The notes: a model not told the origin generated them from the letters alone. DNA of 64,000 nt from Salegentibacter salinarum (GCF_900168115.1 NZ_FUZC01000006.1:62001-126000); one strand, 5' to 3'; shown: positions 27,276-36,438, counted from the first letter of the stretch. Numbers and translations: made by a program.

Positions 27276-27947
27276 ATGGCGAAATATACAAGAATAGATA
27301 CAGTACAGGTTATGAAGGAAACGGGCATAGTCCCGGTTTTCTATCATAAGGACCTGGAGGTTTGTAAAAAAGTGATAAAAGCTTGTTATGAGGGTGGCGC
27401 CCGTGTTTTTGAATTCACCAACCGGGGCGATTTTGCGCACGAGGTTTTCGGAGAATTAAATAAATATGTTTCTGAAGAATTAGACGGGATGATTCTTGGC
27501 GTAGGCTCTGTAATAGATGAAGGGGCTACTTCTTTATACCTTCAGCTTGGTGCCAATTTTATTGTGTCTCCCATTGTACAAGCAGAAATGGCCAAAACAT
27601 GTAACCGTAGAAAAGTAGCCTGGATGCCTGGTTGCGGCAGCGTTACTGAAATTTCATATGCCCAGGAACTGGGAGCAGAAGTAGTAAAAATCTTTCCAGG
27701 TGCGCAAGTTGGTGGCCCTTCGTTTGTAAAAGCAGTAAAAGGTCCAATGCCCTGGAGTAGTATTATGCCCACGGGCGGCGTTAGTCCTTCTGAAGAAAAT
27801 TTAAAAGAGTGGTTCGACTCCGGAGTGCATTGCGTAGGAATAGGATCAAAATTATTTCAGAAGAATTCCGATGGAACTTTCGATTATAAGGAGATATCCA
27901 ACAAGGTAAAGTCGGCTCTTGAAATCGTTCAAAAAATGAAAGCATGA
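27276..27947 (+). CDS. kdgA: KDPG/KHG aldolase
   Basis: The 223-residue class I aldolase is near the usual ~210. The Schiff-base lysine is Lys138 in GAEVVKIFPGAQVGG. Other family features are GIVPVFYHKD at ~17, the GARVFEFTNRG substrate Glu region, FIVSPIVQAEMAKTCN and the phosphate-site MPTGGVSPSEENLKEW. It splits 2-keto-3-deoxy-6-phosphogluconate into pyruvate and glyceraldehyde-3-phosphate, the end of the pathway. Its stop overlaps the start of the TRAP binding-protein gene by 4 bases (ATGA), coupling uptake to catabolism. Confidence 0.96.
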   Translation: MAKYTRIDTVQVMKETGIVPVFYHKDLEVCKKVIKACYEGGARVFEFTNRGDFAHEVFGELNKYVSEELDGMILGVGSVIDEGATSLYLQLGANFIVSPIVQAEMAKTCNRRKVAWMPGCGSVTEISYAQELGAEVVKIFPGAQVGGPSFVKAVKGPMPWSSIMPTGGVSPSEENLKEWFDSGVHCVGIGSKLFQKNSDGTFDYKEISNKVKSALEIVQKMKA

Positions 27948-28939
27948 GAAATTCAAAAATTTTTCGTGCTTTAAAAATTAGTCTCTGCCTTCTAGTGATC
28001 TTCAGTCTTAGTGCTTGTGATGCCATAAAAAGGGATGTTACCGTTATCAAGCTTGGGCACGGTTTAGATACTTCACACCCAGTGCACGAAGCGATGCTTT
28101 ATATGGGAGAGCGTGCTAAAGAAAAATCTAACGGCAGTATAGAAATAGATATTTATCCTAATCAGCAATTAGGTTCAGAGCGGGAATCTCTAGAGTTATT
28201 ACAAATAGGAAGTTTGGGAATGACGAAGGTTTCTACAGGAGTCTTAGAAAATTTTATACCCAGTTTAAAGGTTTTTGGATTGCCCTTTTTATTCCGGGAT
28301 CGCGAACATCGCTTTAAGGTTTTAGAAAGCGAATTAGGTGAAAAACTTTTAAATGACGGATTGGGAAAACGATTGAAAGGTTTAACCTTTTACGATGCAG
28401 GCAGTAGAAGTTTCTATGGTAAAGAACCAATGGAAAGCCCCGAAGACCTCGAAGGCCTTAAACTGCGGGTTATGGAAAGTAACACCGCGATGAATATGGT
28501 GAAAATGCTTGGCGGATCTCCAACACCAATTGCCTGGGGTGAACTCTATACGGCCTTGCAACAGGGAATAGTAGATGGAGCCGAAAATAACCTGCCTAGC
28601 TTTTATTTATCCAGGCATTATGAAGTATGTAAATATTATATGGTTGATGAACATACCGCACTTCCAGATGAATTGCTTATAAGTACCATGGTATGGGATA
28701 AACTTTCTGAAGAAGAAAAAGTATGGCTAAAAGAAGCGGCTATGGAATCTTCGGAATATGAAAAGAAATTATGGCGGGAAGCCGAATTAGAAGCTCTGGA
28801 AGAAATTCAAAAAGCCGGGGTAAAGGTGACTTATCCTGATAAGGAAGATTTCAGGGAGATGGTTCAGCCTATGTACGAGGAATTTTCTAAAGATCCGGAA
28901 ATGAAAAAAATAATCGAAGCCATACAGGCCGTAAAGTAA
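27944..28939 (+). CDS. TRAP transporter solute-binding protein (DctP family), lipoprotein
   Basis: The 331-residue protein has a lipoprotein signal ending FSLSAC (Cys25), so it is membrane-anchored rather than freely soluble. The DctP fold is shown by VIKLGHGLDTSHPVHEAMLY, SIEIDIYPNQQLGSERESLE at ~65-84, KVFGLPFLFRDREHRFKVLE, LKLRVMESNTAMNMVKMLGG (with the carboxylate-binding Arg) and PIAWGELYTALQQGIVDGAE. It should capture a uronate or unsaturated uronate product in the periplasm for the DctQ/DctM membrane partners encoded next. Ligand identity is inferred from the operon. It begins inside the kdgA stop. Confidence 0.93.
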   Translation: MRNSKIFRALKISLCLLVIFSLSACDAIKRDVTVIKLGHGLDTSHPVHEAMLYMGERAKEKSNGSIEIDIYPNQQLGSERESLELLQIGSLGMTKVSTGVLENFIPSLKVFGLPFLFRDREHRFKVLESELGEKLLNDGLGKRLKGLTFYDAGSRSFYGKEPMESPEDLEGLKLRVMESNTAMNMVKMLGGSPTPIAWGELYTALQQGIVDGAENNLPSFYLSRHYEVCKYYMVDEHTALPDELLISTMVWDKLSEEEKVWLKEAAMESSEYEKKLWREAELEALEEIQKAGVKVTYPDKEDFREMVQPMYEEFSKDPEMKKIIEAIQAVK

Positions 28940-28944
28940 AGACT

Positions 28945-29412
28945 ATGAAACTTATTCTTGATAAAATTTTAGGTTCATTGCTGGTGTTTTTAATGGCAGT
29001 GATGGTAACAGCAGTTTCCTGGCAGGTATTTTCCAGATATATCCTTCAGTCTTCAAGTTCGTTTACTGAAGAGATTGCACGTTATTTACTTATTTGGATA
29101 GGCATACTGGGTGCAGCATATATCGCGGGCCAGCAACAACACCTTTCCATAGATATTTTAGCTCCTAAATTGAAACCTAAAAACCGCATTAAACTGCGAA
29201 TGGGAATCAATTTACTTATAATACTTTTCTGCCTTTTGGTACTGGTCATTGGTGGCAGTAACCTGGTTTATTTGAATTATTTACTGGGGCAAACCTCTGC
29301 GGCTCTTAATATTCCCCTTGGGGCAGTTTATACCGTTATTCCTATTAGTGGGGTACTTGTAATTATTTATAAGATAAATGAATTATTGAACCCTAAACAG
29401 TATTTAGTATGA
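28945..29412 (+). CDS. TRAP transporter small membrane subunit (DctQ family)
   Basis: The 155-residue protein has four predicted membrane helices (~10-30, ~45-62, ~85-108, ~125-145). The conserved VTAVSWQVFSRYILQSSSSF and TEEIARYLLIWIGILGAAYI segments identify DctQ. It forms the membrane complex with the DctM subunit and uses a sodium gradient for import. The gene starts 5 bases after the binding-protein gene and overlaps the DctM gene by 4 bases. Confidence 0.93.
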   Translation: MKLILDKILGSLLVFLMAVMVTAVSWQVFSRYILQSSSSFTEEIARYLLIWIGILGAAYIAGQQQHLSIDILAPKLKPKNRIKLRMGINLLIILFCLLVLVIGGSNLVYLNYLLGQTSAALNIPLGAVYTVIPISGVLVIIYKINELLNPKQYLV

Positions 29413-30698
29413 TGTTAGAAGTATTAATACTAGTAATTTCTTTTATAATCCTATTAAGTATTGGAGTTCCCGTTGCCTGGTCTATAGGTATCTCTTGTGT
29501 GCTAACCATGTTGGTTTCTATAGATTCAATGGCTGCATATACCACGGTAGCGCAACGAATGGCCACGGGTTTAGATAGTTTCTCCTTACTGGCCATTCCG
29601 TTTTTTATCCTGGCAGGGCAAATTATGAACCAGGGTGGGATTGCCACCAAACTTATAGATTTTGCTAAAGCCTTAATTGGGGCTCTCCCTGGCGGATTAA
29701 TTTATGTAAACGTAATTGCGGCGATGCTTTTTGGGGCTATTTCGGGATCTGCGGTAGCGGCTACTTCTGCTATTGGAGGGATTCTGGGGCCAAGAATGGA
29801 AAAAGAAAATTATTCAAAAGAATTTGGGGCAGCTATAAACGTTACAGCATCTACTACCGGACTCGTAATTCCGCCTTCAAACGTACTCATCGTTTATTCT
29901 TTGGCCAGTGGTGGGGTTTCAATTGCGTCTCTTTTCCTTGCGGGATATATTCCCGGAATTCTAATGGGGCTGGCACTTATGCTAACAGCAGCATTCTGGA
30001 TAAAAAAGAAAAAATACCCACCAGGGGAATCAAGTAGTTTTAAAAGGATTATGTTCACCTTTCTAGATGCTTTCCCAAGTTTATTCTTACTAATTGTAGT
30101 TATTGGTGGAATTGTATCAGGAATATTTACAGCAACAGAAGCTTCAGCTATAGCTGTGCTGTACACCCTAATTCTTTCCGGAATTTACCGACAGTTGAAC
30201 ATGAAAAAGCTCTATAATATTTTTCTTAGTTCTGTAGGAACAACAGCTATTGTGATGTTACTTATTGCAACGTCTATGAGTATGTCATGGGTAATGTCTT
30301 TTGAAAATATTCCACAATCGGTTAGTGAAGTATTGCTTGGTTTAAGCGATAATAAATTTGTTATTCTTTTAATCATTAACCTGTTACTATTATTTGTAGG
30401 AACCTTTATGGATATGACCCCTGCAATTCTAATCTTTACTCCAATCTTCTTACCGGTAATGGAAAGCCTTGGTATAGATCCGGTGCATTTTGGAATTATA
30501 ATGGTAATGAATTTATGTGTAGGCCTTTGTACCCCACCGGTTGGTTCGGTGCTTTTTATAGGGGTTAGTGTGGCCAAGACATCAATACAAAAGATTATCA
30601 AGCCCTTGCTACCACTTTACATTGTAATGGCCATTGTTTTACTTCTTATCACTTTTATCCCGGCGATCAGTCTTTGGTTACCGGCCTTATTTGAATAA
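29409..30698 (+). CDS. TRAP transporter large membrane subunit (DctM family)
   Basis: The 429-residue protein has about a dozen hydrophobic helices. DctM/SiaM family features include LLSIGVPVAWSIGISCVLT, LLAIPFFILAGQIMNQGGIA, the GAISGSAVAATSAIGGILGP substrate region and VIPPSNVLIVYSLASGGVSI. The second half has MDMTPAILIFTPIFLPV and VGLCTPPVGSVLFIG. It is the transport channel of the sodium-driven TRAP importer. Its start (ATGATG) overlaps the DctQ stop. Since the neighbours encode uronate enzymes, the cargo is most likely galacturonate and/or unsaturated galacturonate products. Confidence 0.95.
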   Translation: MMLEVLILVISFIILLSIGVPVAWSIGISCVLTMLVSIDSMAAYTTVAQRMATGLDSFSLLAIPFFILAGQIMNQGGIATKLIDFAKALIGALPGGLIYVNVIAAMLFGAISGSAVAATSAIGGILGPRMEKENYSKEFGAAINVTASTTGLVIPPSNVLIVYSLASGGVSIASLFLAGYIPGILMGLALMLTAAFWIKKKKYPPGESSSFKRIMFTFLDAFPSLFLLIVVIGGIVSGIFTATEASAIAVLYTLILSGIYRQLNMKKLYNIFLSSVGTTAIVMLLIATSMSMSWVMSFENIPQSVSEVLLGLSDNKFVILLIINLLLLFVGTFMDMTPAILIFTPIFLPVMESLGIDPVHFGIIMVMNLCVGLCTPPVGSVLFIGVSVAKTSIQKIIKPLLPLYIVMAIVLLLITFIPAISLWLPALFE

Positions 30699-30722
30699 AA
30701 TTAATTCCGAAAATTTAATTAT

Positions 30723-32177
30723 ATGAAAAGACTAAATAGAGAGAATACAGGTATTAATAAAGAGCTACCGATAAAAGTGGTTCAGTTTGGCGAAGGAAAT
30801 TTTCTACGCGCTTTTGTAGATTATGTGATCGATAAGCTTAATGAGCAGGCCAATTTTAATGCCGGTGTGGCGGTGGTACAACCTATTGCTTCAGGAATGG
30901 TTTCTATGCTAAACGAGCAGGATGGCTTGTATAATCTTTTTATGCGTGGAATTAAAAACGGAAAGCAAATTCAGGAACAGCGCACTATTTCCTGTATTCA
31001 GAAAGGTATTAATCCTTATGAAAATTATGCGCAATATATGGCACTCGCAGAAGAAGAGCAATTGCAGTTTGTAATCTCCAATACTACTGAGGCAGGAATT
31101 TCTTTTGATGAGAAAGATACTTTAGAGGGAGTGCCTCATAACAGTTTTCCGGCCAAACTAACAGCCATACTATACAAACGTTTTCAGCATTTTAACGGGG
31201 ATAACCAGAAAGGACTTAACATAATCCCATGTGAGCTTATCAACCATAATGCAGATACATTAAAAGAAATTATCCTTAAATATGCCGAATTATGGAATTT
31301 AGAAAAGGAATTCAAAGATTGGCTAGATCAGGCAAATAGTTTTCATAACACGCTTGTAGATCGCATAGTTCCTGGGTACCCAAAAGATGATATTGAAAAT
31401 TATCAAAAAGAACTTGAGTTTGAAGATAAACTTGTGGTGACAGCTGAAGTATTTCTACTTTGGGTAATTGAAGGAGGGAAAGAATTAAAACAAAAAATCC
31501 CTTTTGATAAAATAGATGAAAATATTCTGGTTGTAGAAGATATGCAACCTTATAGAACACGAAAGGTTAGAATCTTAAACGGTGCACATACTACTATGGT
31601 ACCTTTTTCATTGCTCTATGGCAACGAAACGGTTAAAGAAACTATAGATAATAGTTTTACCGGCGAGTTTATTAAAGAAGCTGTTTTTGAGGAAATAAAT
31701 TCCACGCTTTCTTTAAGAAAAGAAGAACTGGAAACTTTTGCCAGTGAAGTTTTTGATCGTTTTCGAAACCCGTTCATTAAACATCAACTTACGAGTATAG
31801 CACTTAATTCAATTTCAAAATTTAAAGTACGGGTTTTACCAAGCCTACTCGCTTATCAAAGGAAAAATAACGAATTGCCCTTGCGACTCACTTATGCGAT
31901 GGCTTGTTTAATAATATTTTATCGTGGCCAATGGGAAGGTAAATTACTTCCGGTAAAAGACGATGCCCAAATTACCGATTTCTTTCAAAGAGTATGGGAA
32001 CAAAATAGTTATAAAGATATTGCCAGAGATGTTCTTCAGAAAAAAGAATATTGGGGGGAAGATTTAACTGAAATCCCGGGTTTTAAAAAGAATATAGCTT
32101 ATGCTCTTGAATTAATTGAAAATAAAGGAATTGAAGAAGGTTTTTTAATTTTTTCTGAAGAATTAAGAGTACAGTAG
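30723..32177 (+). CDS. uxaB: Tagaturonate reductase (altronate oxidoreductase) UxaB
   Basis: The 484-residue protein is close to E. coli UxaB (483). The mannitol dehydrogenase superfamily N-terminus is seen in IKVVQFGEGNFLRAFVDYVI. The UxaB-type stretches are GLYNLFMRGIKNGKQIQEQR, FVISNTTEAGISFDEKDTL and IIPCELINHNADTLKEIILK. The catalytic-lysine region is around KVRILNGAHTTMVPFSLLYG, with the following FIKHQLTSIALNSISKFKVR. It reduces D-tagaturonate to D-altronate with NADH. It follows the TRAP genes by 24 bases and precedes uxaA by 14, giving a complete UxaC-UxaB-UxaA route. Confidence 0.95.
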   Translation: MKRLNRENTGINKELPIKVVQFGEGNFLRAFVDYVIDKLNEQANFNAGVAVVQPIASGMVSMLNEQDGLYNLFMRGIKNGKQIQEQRTISCIQKGINPYENYAQYMALAEEEQLQFVISNTTEAGISFDEKDTLEGVPHNSFPAKLTAILYKRFQHFNGDNQKGLNIIPCELINHNADTLKEIILKYAELWNLEKEFKDWLDQANSFHNTLVDRIVPGYPKDDIENYQKELEFEDKLVVTAEVFLLWVIEGGKELKQKIPFDKIDENILVVEDMQPYRTRKVRILNGAHTTMVPFSLLYGNETVKETIDNSFTGEFIKEAVFEEINSTLSLRKEELETFASEVFDRFRNPFIKHQLTSIALNSISKFKVRVLPSLLAYQRKNNELPLRLTYAMACLIIFYRGQWEGKLLPVKDDAQITDFFQRVWEQNSYKDIARDVLQKKEYWGEDLTEIPGFKKNIAYALELIENKGIEEGFLIFSEELRVQ

Positions 32178-32191
32178 TAAAAGAAGGTAAT

Positions 32192-33808
32192 ATGGAAAAG
32201 AAAGCAATAAAAGTTCATCCTCAAGATAATGTGGCCGTTGCCTTAATAGATGTCTGGAAAGATAATGTAGTTCAGGTTGAAGCCGATGAGGTGAAATTGG
32301 TGACAGATACTAAGGCCAAGCATAAATTTAGTATGGTAGATCTTGTTGAGGGAGATAAAATATTTATGTATGGAGTCTTGGTAGGTAAAGCGATGAAACC
32401 TATTAAAAGAGGTGAGGTTCTTACAGTAAATAATGTAAAACACGAAAGCAATCAGGCTTATAAAAAAACAGAAGTTACTTCCTGGGATGCTCCAGATATT
32501 TCTAAATGGAAAAACAGAACCTTTAACGGGTATCACCGTCCAGACGGGCAGGTGGGAACCAAAAATGTTTGGCTGTTTTTTCCCCTGGTTTTTTGCGAAA
32601 ATAAGAATATTGAAAAGCTAAAGGATGTTTTTGAAAATGAATTGTCTTTTCATAAATCCTCCCGGCAAAGATTGTTGCTTCGCAAGTTAATTCACGGTGA
32701 AGATTCTGATGTTATGATAGATACCGAACCGGAAGAAAGTGCAATTTTTGATAATATAGAAGTAAAGTTTATTACCCATCAAGGTGGTTGCGGTGGCATT
32801 AGGCAGGATAGTGCCTCTTTGGCGAGATTATTATCAGGTTATGTGAATAATCCAAATGTTGCAGGAGCGACCGTTCTTAGTTTGGGTTGCCAGAATTTGC
32901 AAATTGATATTTTTAAAAATGCATTAAAAAGGATTAATCCAGATATTCAGAAACCGGTACTTATTTATGAGCAACAACAAATGGGTACGGTAGAGGAGAT
33001 GATGGATACTATTATAAAAGAATCCTTTGATGGAATTAAAAAAGCGAATGAAATTAAAAGAAAACCCGCACCACTTTCTAAAATAAAATTAGGATTGGAA
33101 TGTGGGGGTTCAGATGGTTTTTCAGGGATTTCGGCAAATCCGGCATTAGGTTATGCTTCAGATCTTTTAGCAGCCTTAAAAGGCTCACCTATTCTCTCTG
33201 AATTTCCTGAATTATGCGGAATTGAACAGGAACTGGTTAATCGTTGCGTTTCCGATGAAACTGCCGAACGTTTTATTGAACTTACCAGAGCTTATGAAAA
33301 AGCCGCAATAGCTTCAGGTTCTGGTTTTGATATGAACCCGTCTCCCGGCAATATAAAAGATGGATTAATTACAGATGCCATGAAATCGGCCGGTGCCGCA
33401 AAGAAGGGCGGTACTTCTCCAATTGAAGATGTACTGGATTATGGAGATTATGTTACAAAACCGGGCCTAAATCTATTAAACACTCCAGGTAATGATGTGG
33501 AAAGTACTACTGCTATGGTGGGTGCCGGGGCAAGCGTTGTGGTTTTTACCACCGGTTTAGGAACTCCAACAGGCAATCCTGTTGCGCCGGTAATAAAAGT
33601 TTCATCCAATTCTACCTTGGCGAGAACTATGCCCGACATTATCGATATTGATTCCGGAGGTGTAATTCGAGGAGAAAAGACTATAGAGGAAATGGGTGAA
33701 GAGATACTGGAATTTATTATTCAGGTTGCCAGCGGTGAAGTAGAATCTAAAGCCGATCAATTAAATCAGGACGATTTTATTCCGTGGAAGCGCGGGGTTT
33801 CTTTATAG
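32192..33808 (+). CDS. uxaA: Altronate dehydratase UxaA
   Basis: The 538-residue protein combines an N-terminal SAF domain (~5-85, KKAIKVHPQDNVAVALIDVW start) and the large UxaA/GarD catalytic domain. Visible signatures are GYHRPDGQVGTKNVWLFFPL, FITHQGGCGGIRQDSASLAR, ATVLSLGCQNLQIDIF, LGLECGGSDGFSGISANPAL and FTTGLGTPTGNPVAPVIKVS. It dehydrates D-altronate to 2-keto-3-deoxygluconate in the cytoplasm and is normally Fe-dependent. The protein is slightly longer than E. coli UxaA (495). It precedes the broken Gfo/Idh gene by 14 bases. Confidence 0.95.
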   Translation: MEKKAIKVHPQDNVAVALIDVWKDNVVQVEADEVKLVTDTKAKHKFSMVDLVEGDKIFMYGVLVGKAMKPIKRGEVLTVNNVKHESNQAYKKTEVTSWDAPDISKWKNRTFNGYHRPDGQVGTKNVWLFFPLVFCENKNIEKLKDVFENELSFHKSSRQRLLLRKLIHGEDSDVMIDTEPEESAIFDNIEVKFITHQGGCGGIRQDSASLARLLSGYVNNPNVAGATVLSLGCQNLQIDIFKNALKRINPDIQKPVLIYEQQQMGTVEEMMDTIIKESFDGIKKANEIKRKPAPLSKIKLGLECGGSDGFSGISANPALGYASDLLAALKGSPILSEFPELCGIEQELVNRCVSDETAERFIELTRAYEKAAIASGSGFDMNPSPGNIKDGLITDAMKSAGAAKKGGTSPIEDVLDYGDYVTKPGLNLLNTPGNDVESTTAMVGAGASVVVFTTGLGTPTGNPVAPVIKVSSNSTLARTMPDIIDIDSGGVIRGEKTIEEMGEEILEFIIQVASGEVESKADQLNQDDFIPWKRGVSL

Positions 33809-33822
33809 ATTAAATATATTGT

Positions 33823-35006
33823 ATGGTACGAAAAAAAGCTATAAAAGCTGGAATTATAGGCTCGGGTTTTGCCGCAAAATTCCATTTCGATGCCATTCAA
33901 CGAGTCTTTAGTTGTGATGTGGAAGTAGTAGGTGTGTACTCCAAAACCCCCTCGAGATCTAAATCTTTTTCTAAAGAAAGAGGTTTGAAATCCTTCTCTT
34001 CTCTTCCAGAGCTTATTCGGGCTTCAGATATTATTCATCTCTGTACACCTCCTGTTACTCACGAGAATATTGCTGTTGAAGTGCTGAAACTGGATAAGGA
34101 TATTATCATTGAGAAACCACTTACAGGCTATTTTGGGGAAGGGGAAACAGATTTTTCCGGAGATGATTTTCAAAAGAAACCGGACTTAAAAAAGCTTTAG
34201 AAAGTATTAGCCGTATTCTTGAAGCTGAGAAAAAAAGTAAAGGACGTGTAATGTACGCTGAAAACTGGATTTATGCGCCAGCTATTCAGAAGGAAAGAGA
34301 AATTCTTGAAAAAACCGGAGGACAGATTCACTGGATCCAGGCTCAACAATCCCATGCTGGTTCCCATTCCCAGGATTACGGAAAATGGCACTTGTCGGGT
34401 GGTGGTTCCCTCATGGGAAAAGGTTGTCACCCCTTAGCCGGTGCTCTATATTTAAAAGCGGTTGAGGGAAAAGTACATAACGAGAAACCAATTCGACCAA
34501 AATCGGTGACCTGCAGGACCCACGCCATAACCCGCCTGGAAAATTTCAAAAATAAAGGTCATTTGCGCGATTCCTATACCGATGTGGAAGATTATGCTTT
34601 TACGCATATCGTTTTTGAAGACGGCAGCGTAGCCGATATTGTTGCGAGTGAATTGTTGCACGGCGGAGTGAAAAATTATCTTGAAGTTCACGCCAACGAT
34701 CACCGCACAATTTGCAATCTCACACCAAATAATGCGATGCAAACCTACAATCCCGATGAGGATAACTTTAAGGATATTTATGTGGTAGAAAAAACCGGAA
34801 CGAAACAGGGCTGGAGCAATATTTCACCCGATGAAGCCTGGTTTAATGGTTATCAACACGAAATGGAAGCGTTTTACAGGTCTTTAGTATTTGGAGAAGC
34901 AATTGAAAGTGATAGCAGTCTCGCAGCAAATGTAATTTCAACTATTTATTCTGCTTACGTTTCTGCAGAAAAAAAGGGAATTGAGGTAGCAATACAAAAC
35001 TTCTAA
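33823..35006 (+). pseudogene. Gfo/Idh/MocA family oxidoreductase interrupted by a single-base frameshift
   Basis: The N-terminal part (to ~34168) has the Rossmann motif AGIIGSGFAAKFHFDAIQ and EKPLTGYFGEGE. The rest of the family protein (GRVMYAENWIYAPAIQKERE, GGSLMGKGCHPLAGALYLKA, ending near ATNVISTIYSAY-type helix) continues in the next frame to 35006. The break is at the T run 34167-34170: reading one extra T restores DDFSKETGLKKALESISRIL without a stop, giving a normal ~394-residue protein. In the sequence as given, the first frame stops at 34198-34200. This is either a sequencing error in a homopolymer or a recent mutation. The intact enzyme would be an NAD(P)-dependent sugar-acid dehydrogenase of unknown substrate at the end of the uronate operon. 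Confidence 0.85.
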
Positions 35007-35092
35007 GAAATCTTTTTTCAGGTTAATTTACTCCGGTTTTTTAAACCCCAATCAGTTCGATTTGATAATTGCAAAAATGGCCTTCCTTAAAA

Positions 35093-36130
35093 TTAAGCAG
35101 AAACTGGTTTGATGCTTCGGTTAGAAGACTCTCTTATAATAAGTTCCGGGGTGAGTACAACTTTCTTTTCAATACTAACTTTCTTGTTTTCGCCCATTTG
35201 TTCCAAAAAAACCTGAGCAGCAATTTTTCCCATTGTCTGGGGTGTTTGATCTACGGTACTTATTGGAAGTTCCATATATTTAGTAAAAGGTTCATTACTA
35301 AAACCGGTAACGCATATATCTTTCGGAATTTTAAGTCCCATTTTTTTTAGCTCCTGAATGGCACCTAAAGCGGTATAATCACTTGCCGAAAAAATGGCAT
35401 CTGGTTTTTTCTTTAATTTCCATAATTCTTCAATTGCAGATGCTCCCGATTCTATTTTACTATTGGTTTTTATTATATAATTAGAATCAACTTCCAGATT
35501 ATTGTCTTCTAAGGCTTTAGTGTAACCATCGTGCCTGTTTTTATATATTTCAAGGTTTAGATCCCCAGATAAATGTGCAATTCTCTTGCAGCCCTGCCCA
35601 ATAAGTTGCTGTGTTGCCAGGTAACCGGCTTTAAAATCATCAATTATTACAGAACTCACTCCTGGAACCTCTTTTTTACGGTCAAAAAATACTAAAGGAG
35701 TCCCTTCTGCTAAAGCTTTTTCAATATGCTCAGTGTTTATAGTAGTTTTTGAAACCGACATAAAAATACCATCTATTTGAGTATTGATTAGGGTATTAAT
35801 TTGTTCAATTTCATTTTTATAATTTTCGTGAGTTTGGCAAATAATTACGTGATATCCGTGGGGAGTAAGTTCCTCTTCAATCCCCCTAATTACTGATGAG
35901 AAAAAACTACGATTTATATAAGGTACAATAACACCCACATTATTACTCTTACCGCTTTTTAAAGCCTGTGCTAAACGATTTTGTTTGTAATTCATTTCTT
36001 TAGCGGTTTTCAAAACCAATTCCCGTGTACTTAAACTTATTTTTGTGTTATTATTTAAGGCGCGGGAAACCGTTGCAGCACTAATATTTAGCTTTTTCGA
36101 AATATCGTAAATGGTTACTTTATCTTTCAT
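35093..36130 (-). CDS. LacI-family transcriptional regulator of the pectin locus
   Basis: The protein has 345 residues when started at ATG 36130 (KDKVTIYDISKKLNISAATV), which places the helix-turn-helix at the very N-terminus as in all LacI proteins. A longer frame to 36172 adds 14 residues without support. The DNA-binding part continues SRALNNNTKIS and the hinge LAQALKSGKSNNVGVIVPYI. The effector domain has DGIFMSVSKTTINTEHIEKA, PLVFFDRKKEVPGVSSVIID and ISTVDQTPQTMGKIAAQVFL. It lies between the second and third arms of the locus and points away from the GH28 gene. It is the obvious candidate to bind the TGTAATCGATTACA palindromes, with a KDG-like intermediate as possible inducer (inference). 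Confidence 0.92.
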   Translation of the reverse strand: MKDKVTIYDISKKLNISAATVSRALNNNTKISLSTRELVLKTAKEMNYKQNRLAQALKSGKSNNVGVIVPYINRSFFSSVIRGIEEELTPHGYHVIICQTHENYKNEIEQINTLINTQIDGIFMSVSKTTINTEHIEKALAEGTPLVFFDRKKEVPGVSSVIIDDFKAGYLATQQLIGQGCKRIAHLSGDLNLEIYKNRHDGYTKALEDNNLEVDSNYIIKTNSKIESGASAIEELWKLKKKPDAIFSASDYTALGAIQELKKMGLKIPKDICVTGFSNEPFTKYMELPISTVDQTPQTMGKIAAQVFLEQMGENKKVSIEKKVVLTPELIIRESSNRSIKPVSA

Positions 36131-36296
36131 AGTAATAAATAGGAGAAAATTAAACTGTGCAATTTGTTGCATTGCAAAAATATAAAAAAAGCTTAAAAAT
36201 GGCTTTCAATTACGAAGAATGTAATTAAAAACTTTAATAGTCTATTATTTTTGATAAATTAATTTCTAAGAATTGAAATTATACGGACGTAATTAA

Positions 36297-36310
36297 AGTA
36301 ATCGATTCCA
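36297..36310. promoter_or_regulatory. Degenerate LacI-type operator upstream of lacI
   Basis: AGTAATCGATTCCA differs from the perfect operator by two bases, one in each outer flank, and keeps the TAATCGATT core. It lies ~167 bases upstream of the lacI ATG. It may mediate autoregulation or looping with the site at 36439. Confidence 0.45.
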
Positions 36311-36346
36311 ATTGCAGGTTTTTAATCTTAAGTTCATAATTTGTTC

Positions 36347-36401
36347 TCGATAAATTCCAAGATTTTTATCCAATGAGGATTAAAAATTAATAATTTATCG
36401 A
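36347..36401. repeat. Compound stem-loop between lacI and GH28
   Basis: Outer arms TCGATAAATT (36347-36356) and AATTTATCGA (36392-36401) are a perfect 10-bp inverted repeat. Inside them ATTTTTATCC (36362-36371) pairs with GGATTAAAAAT (36377-36387) with one bulged T, closed by an AATGA loop. TCTTTTT follows on the plus strand. It looks like a long terminator-shaped hairpin, yet no plus-strand gene lies directly upstream. Confidence 0.6.
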
Positions 36402-36438
36402 TCTTTTTAGGGGGTTTGTTATTTATTTTATACTTTAG

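Noticed and set aside
34251-35006. Independent short dehydrogenase gene
   Set aside because: The frame reads back without a stop to 34167 and continues the Gfo/Idh family sequence, so it is the second half of a frameshifted gene.
35007-35092. Terminator between the uronate operon and lacI (GGTTT/AAACC)
   Set aside because: The 5-bp AT-rich stem with a 3-nt loop is not distinguishable from chance.
36131-36172. Longer N-terminus for the LacI-family protein
   Set aside because: LacI proteins begin almost directly with the helix-turn-helix, which fits ATG 36130.
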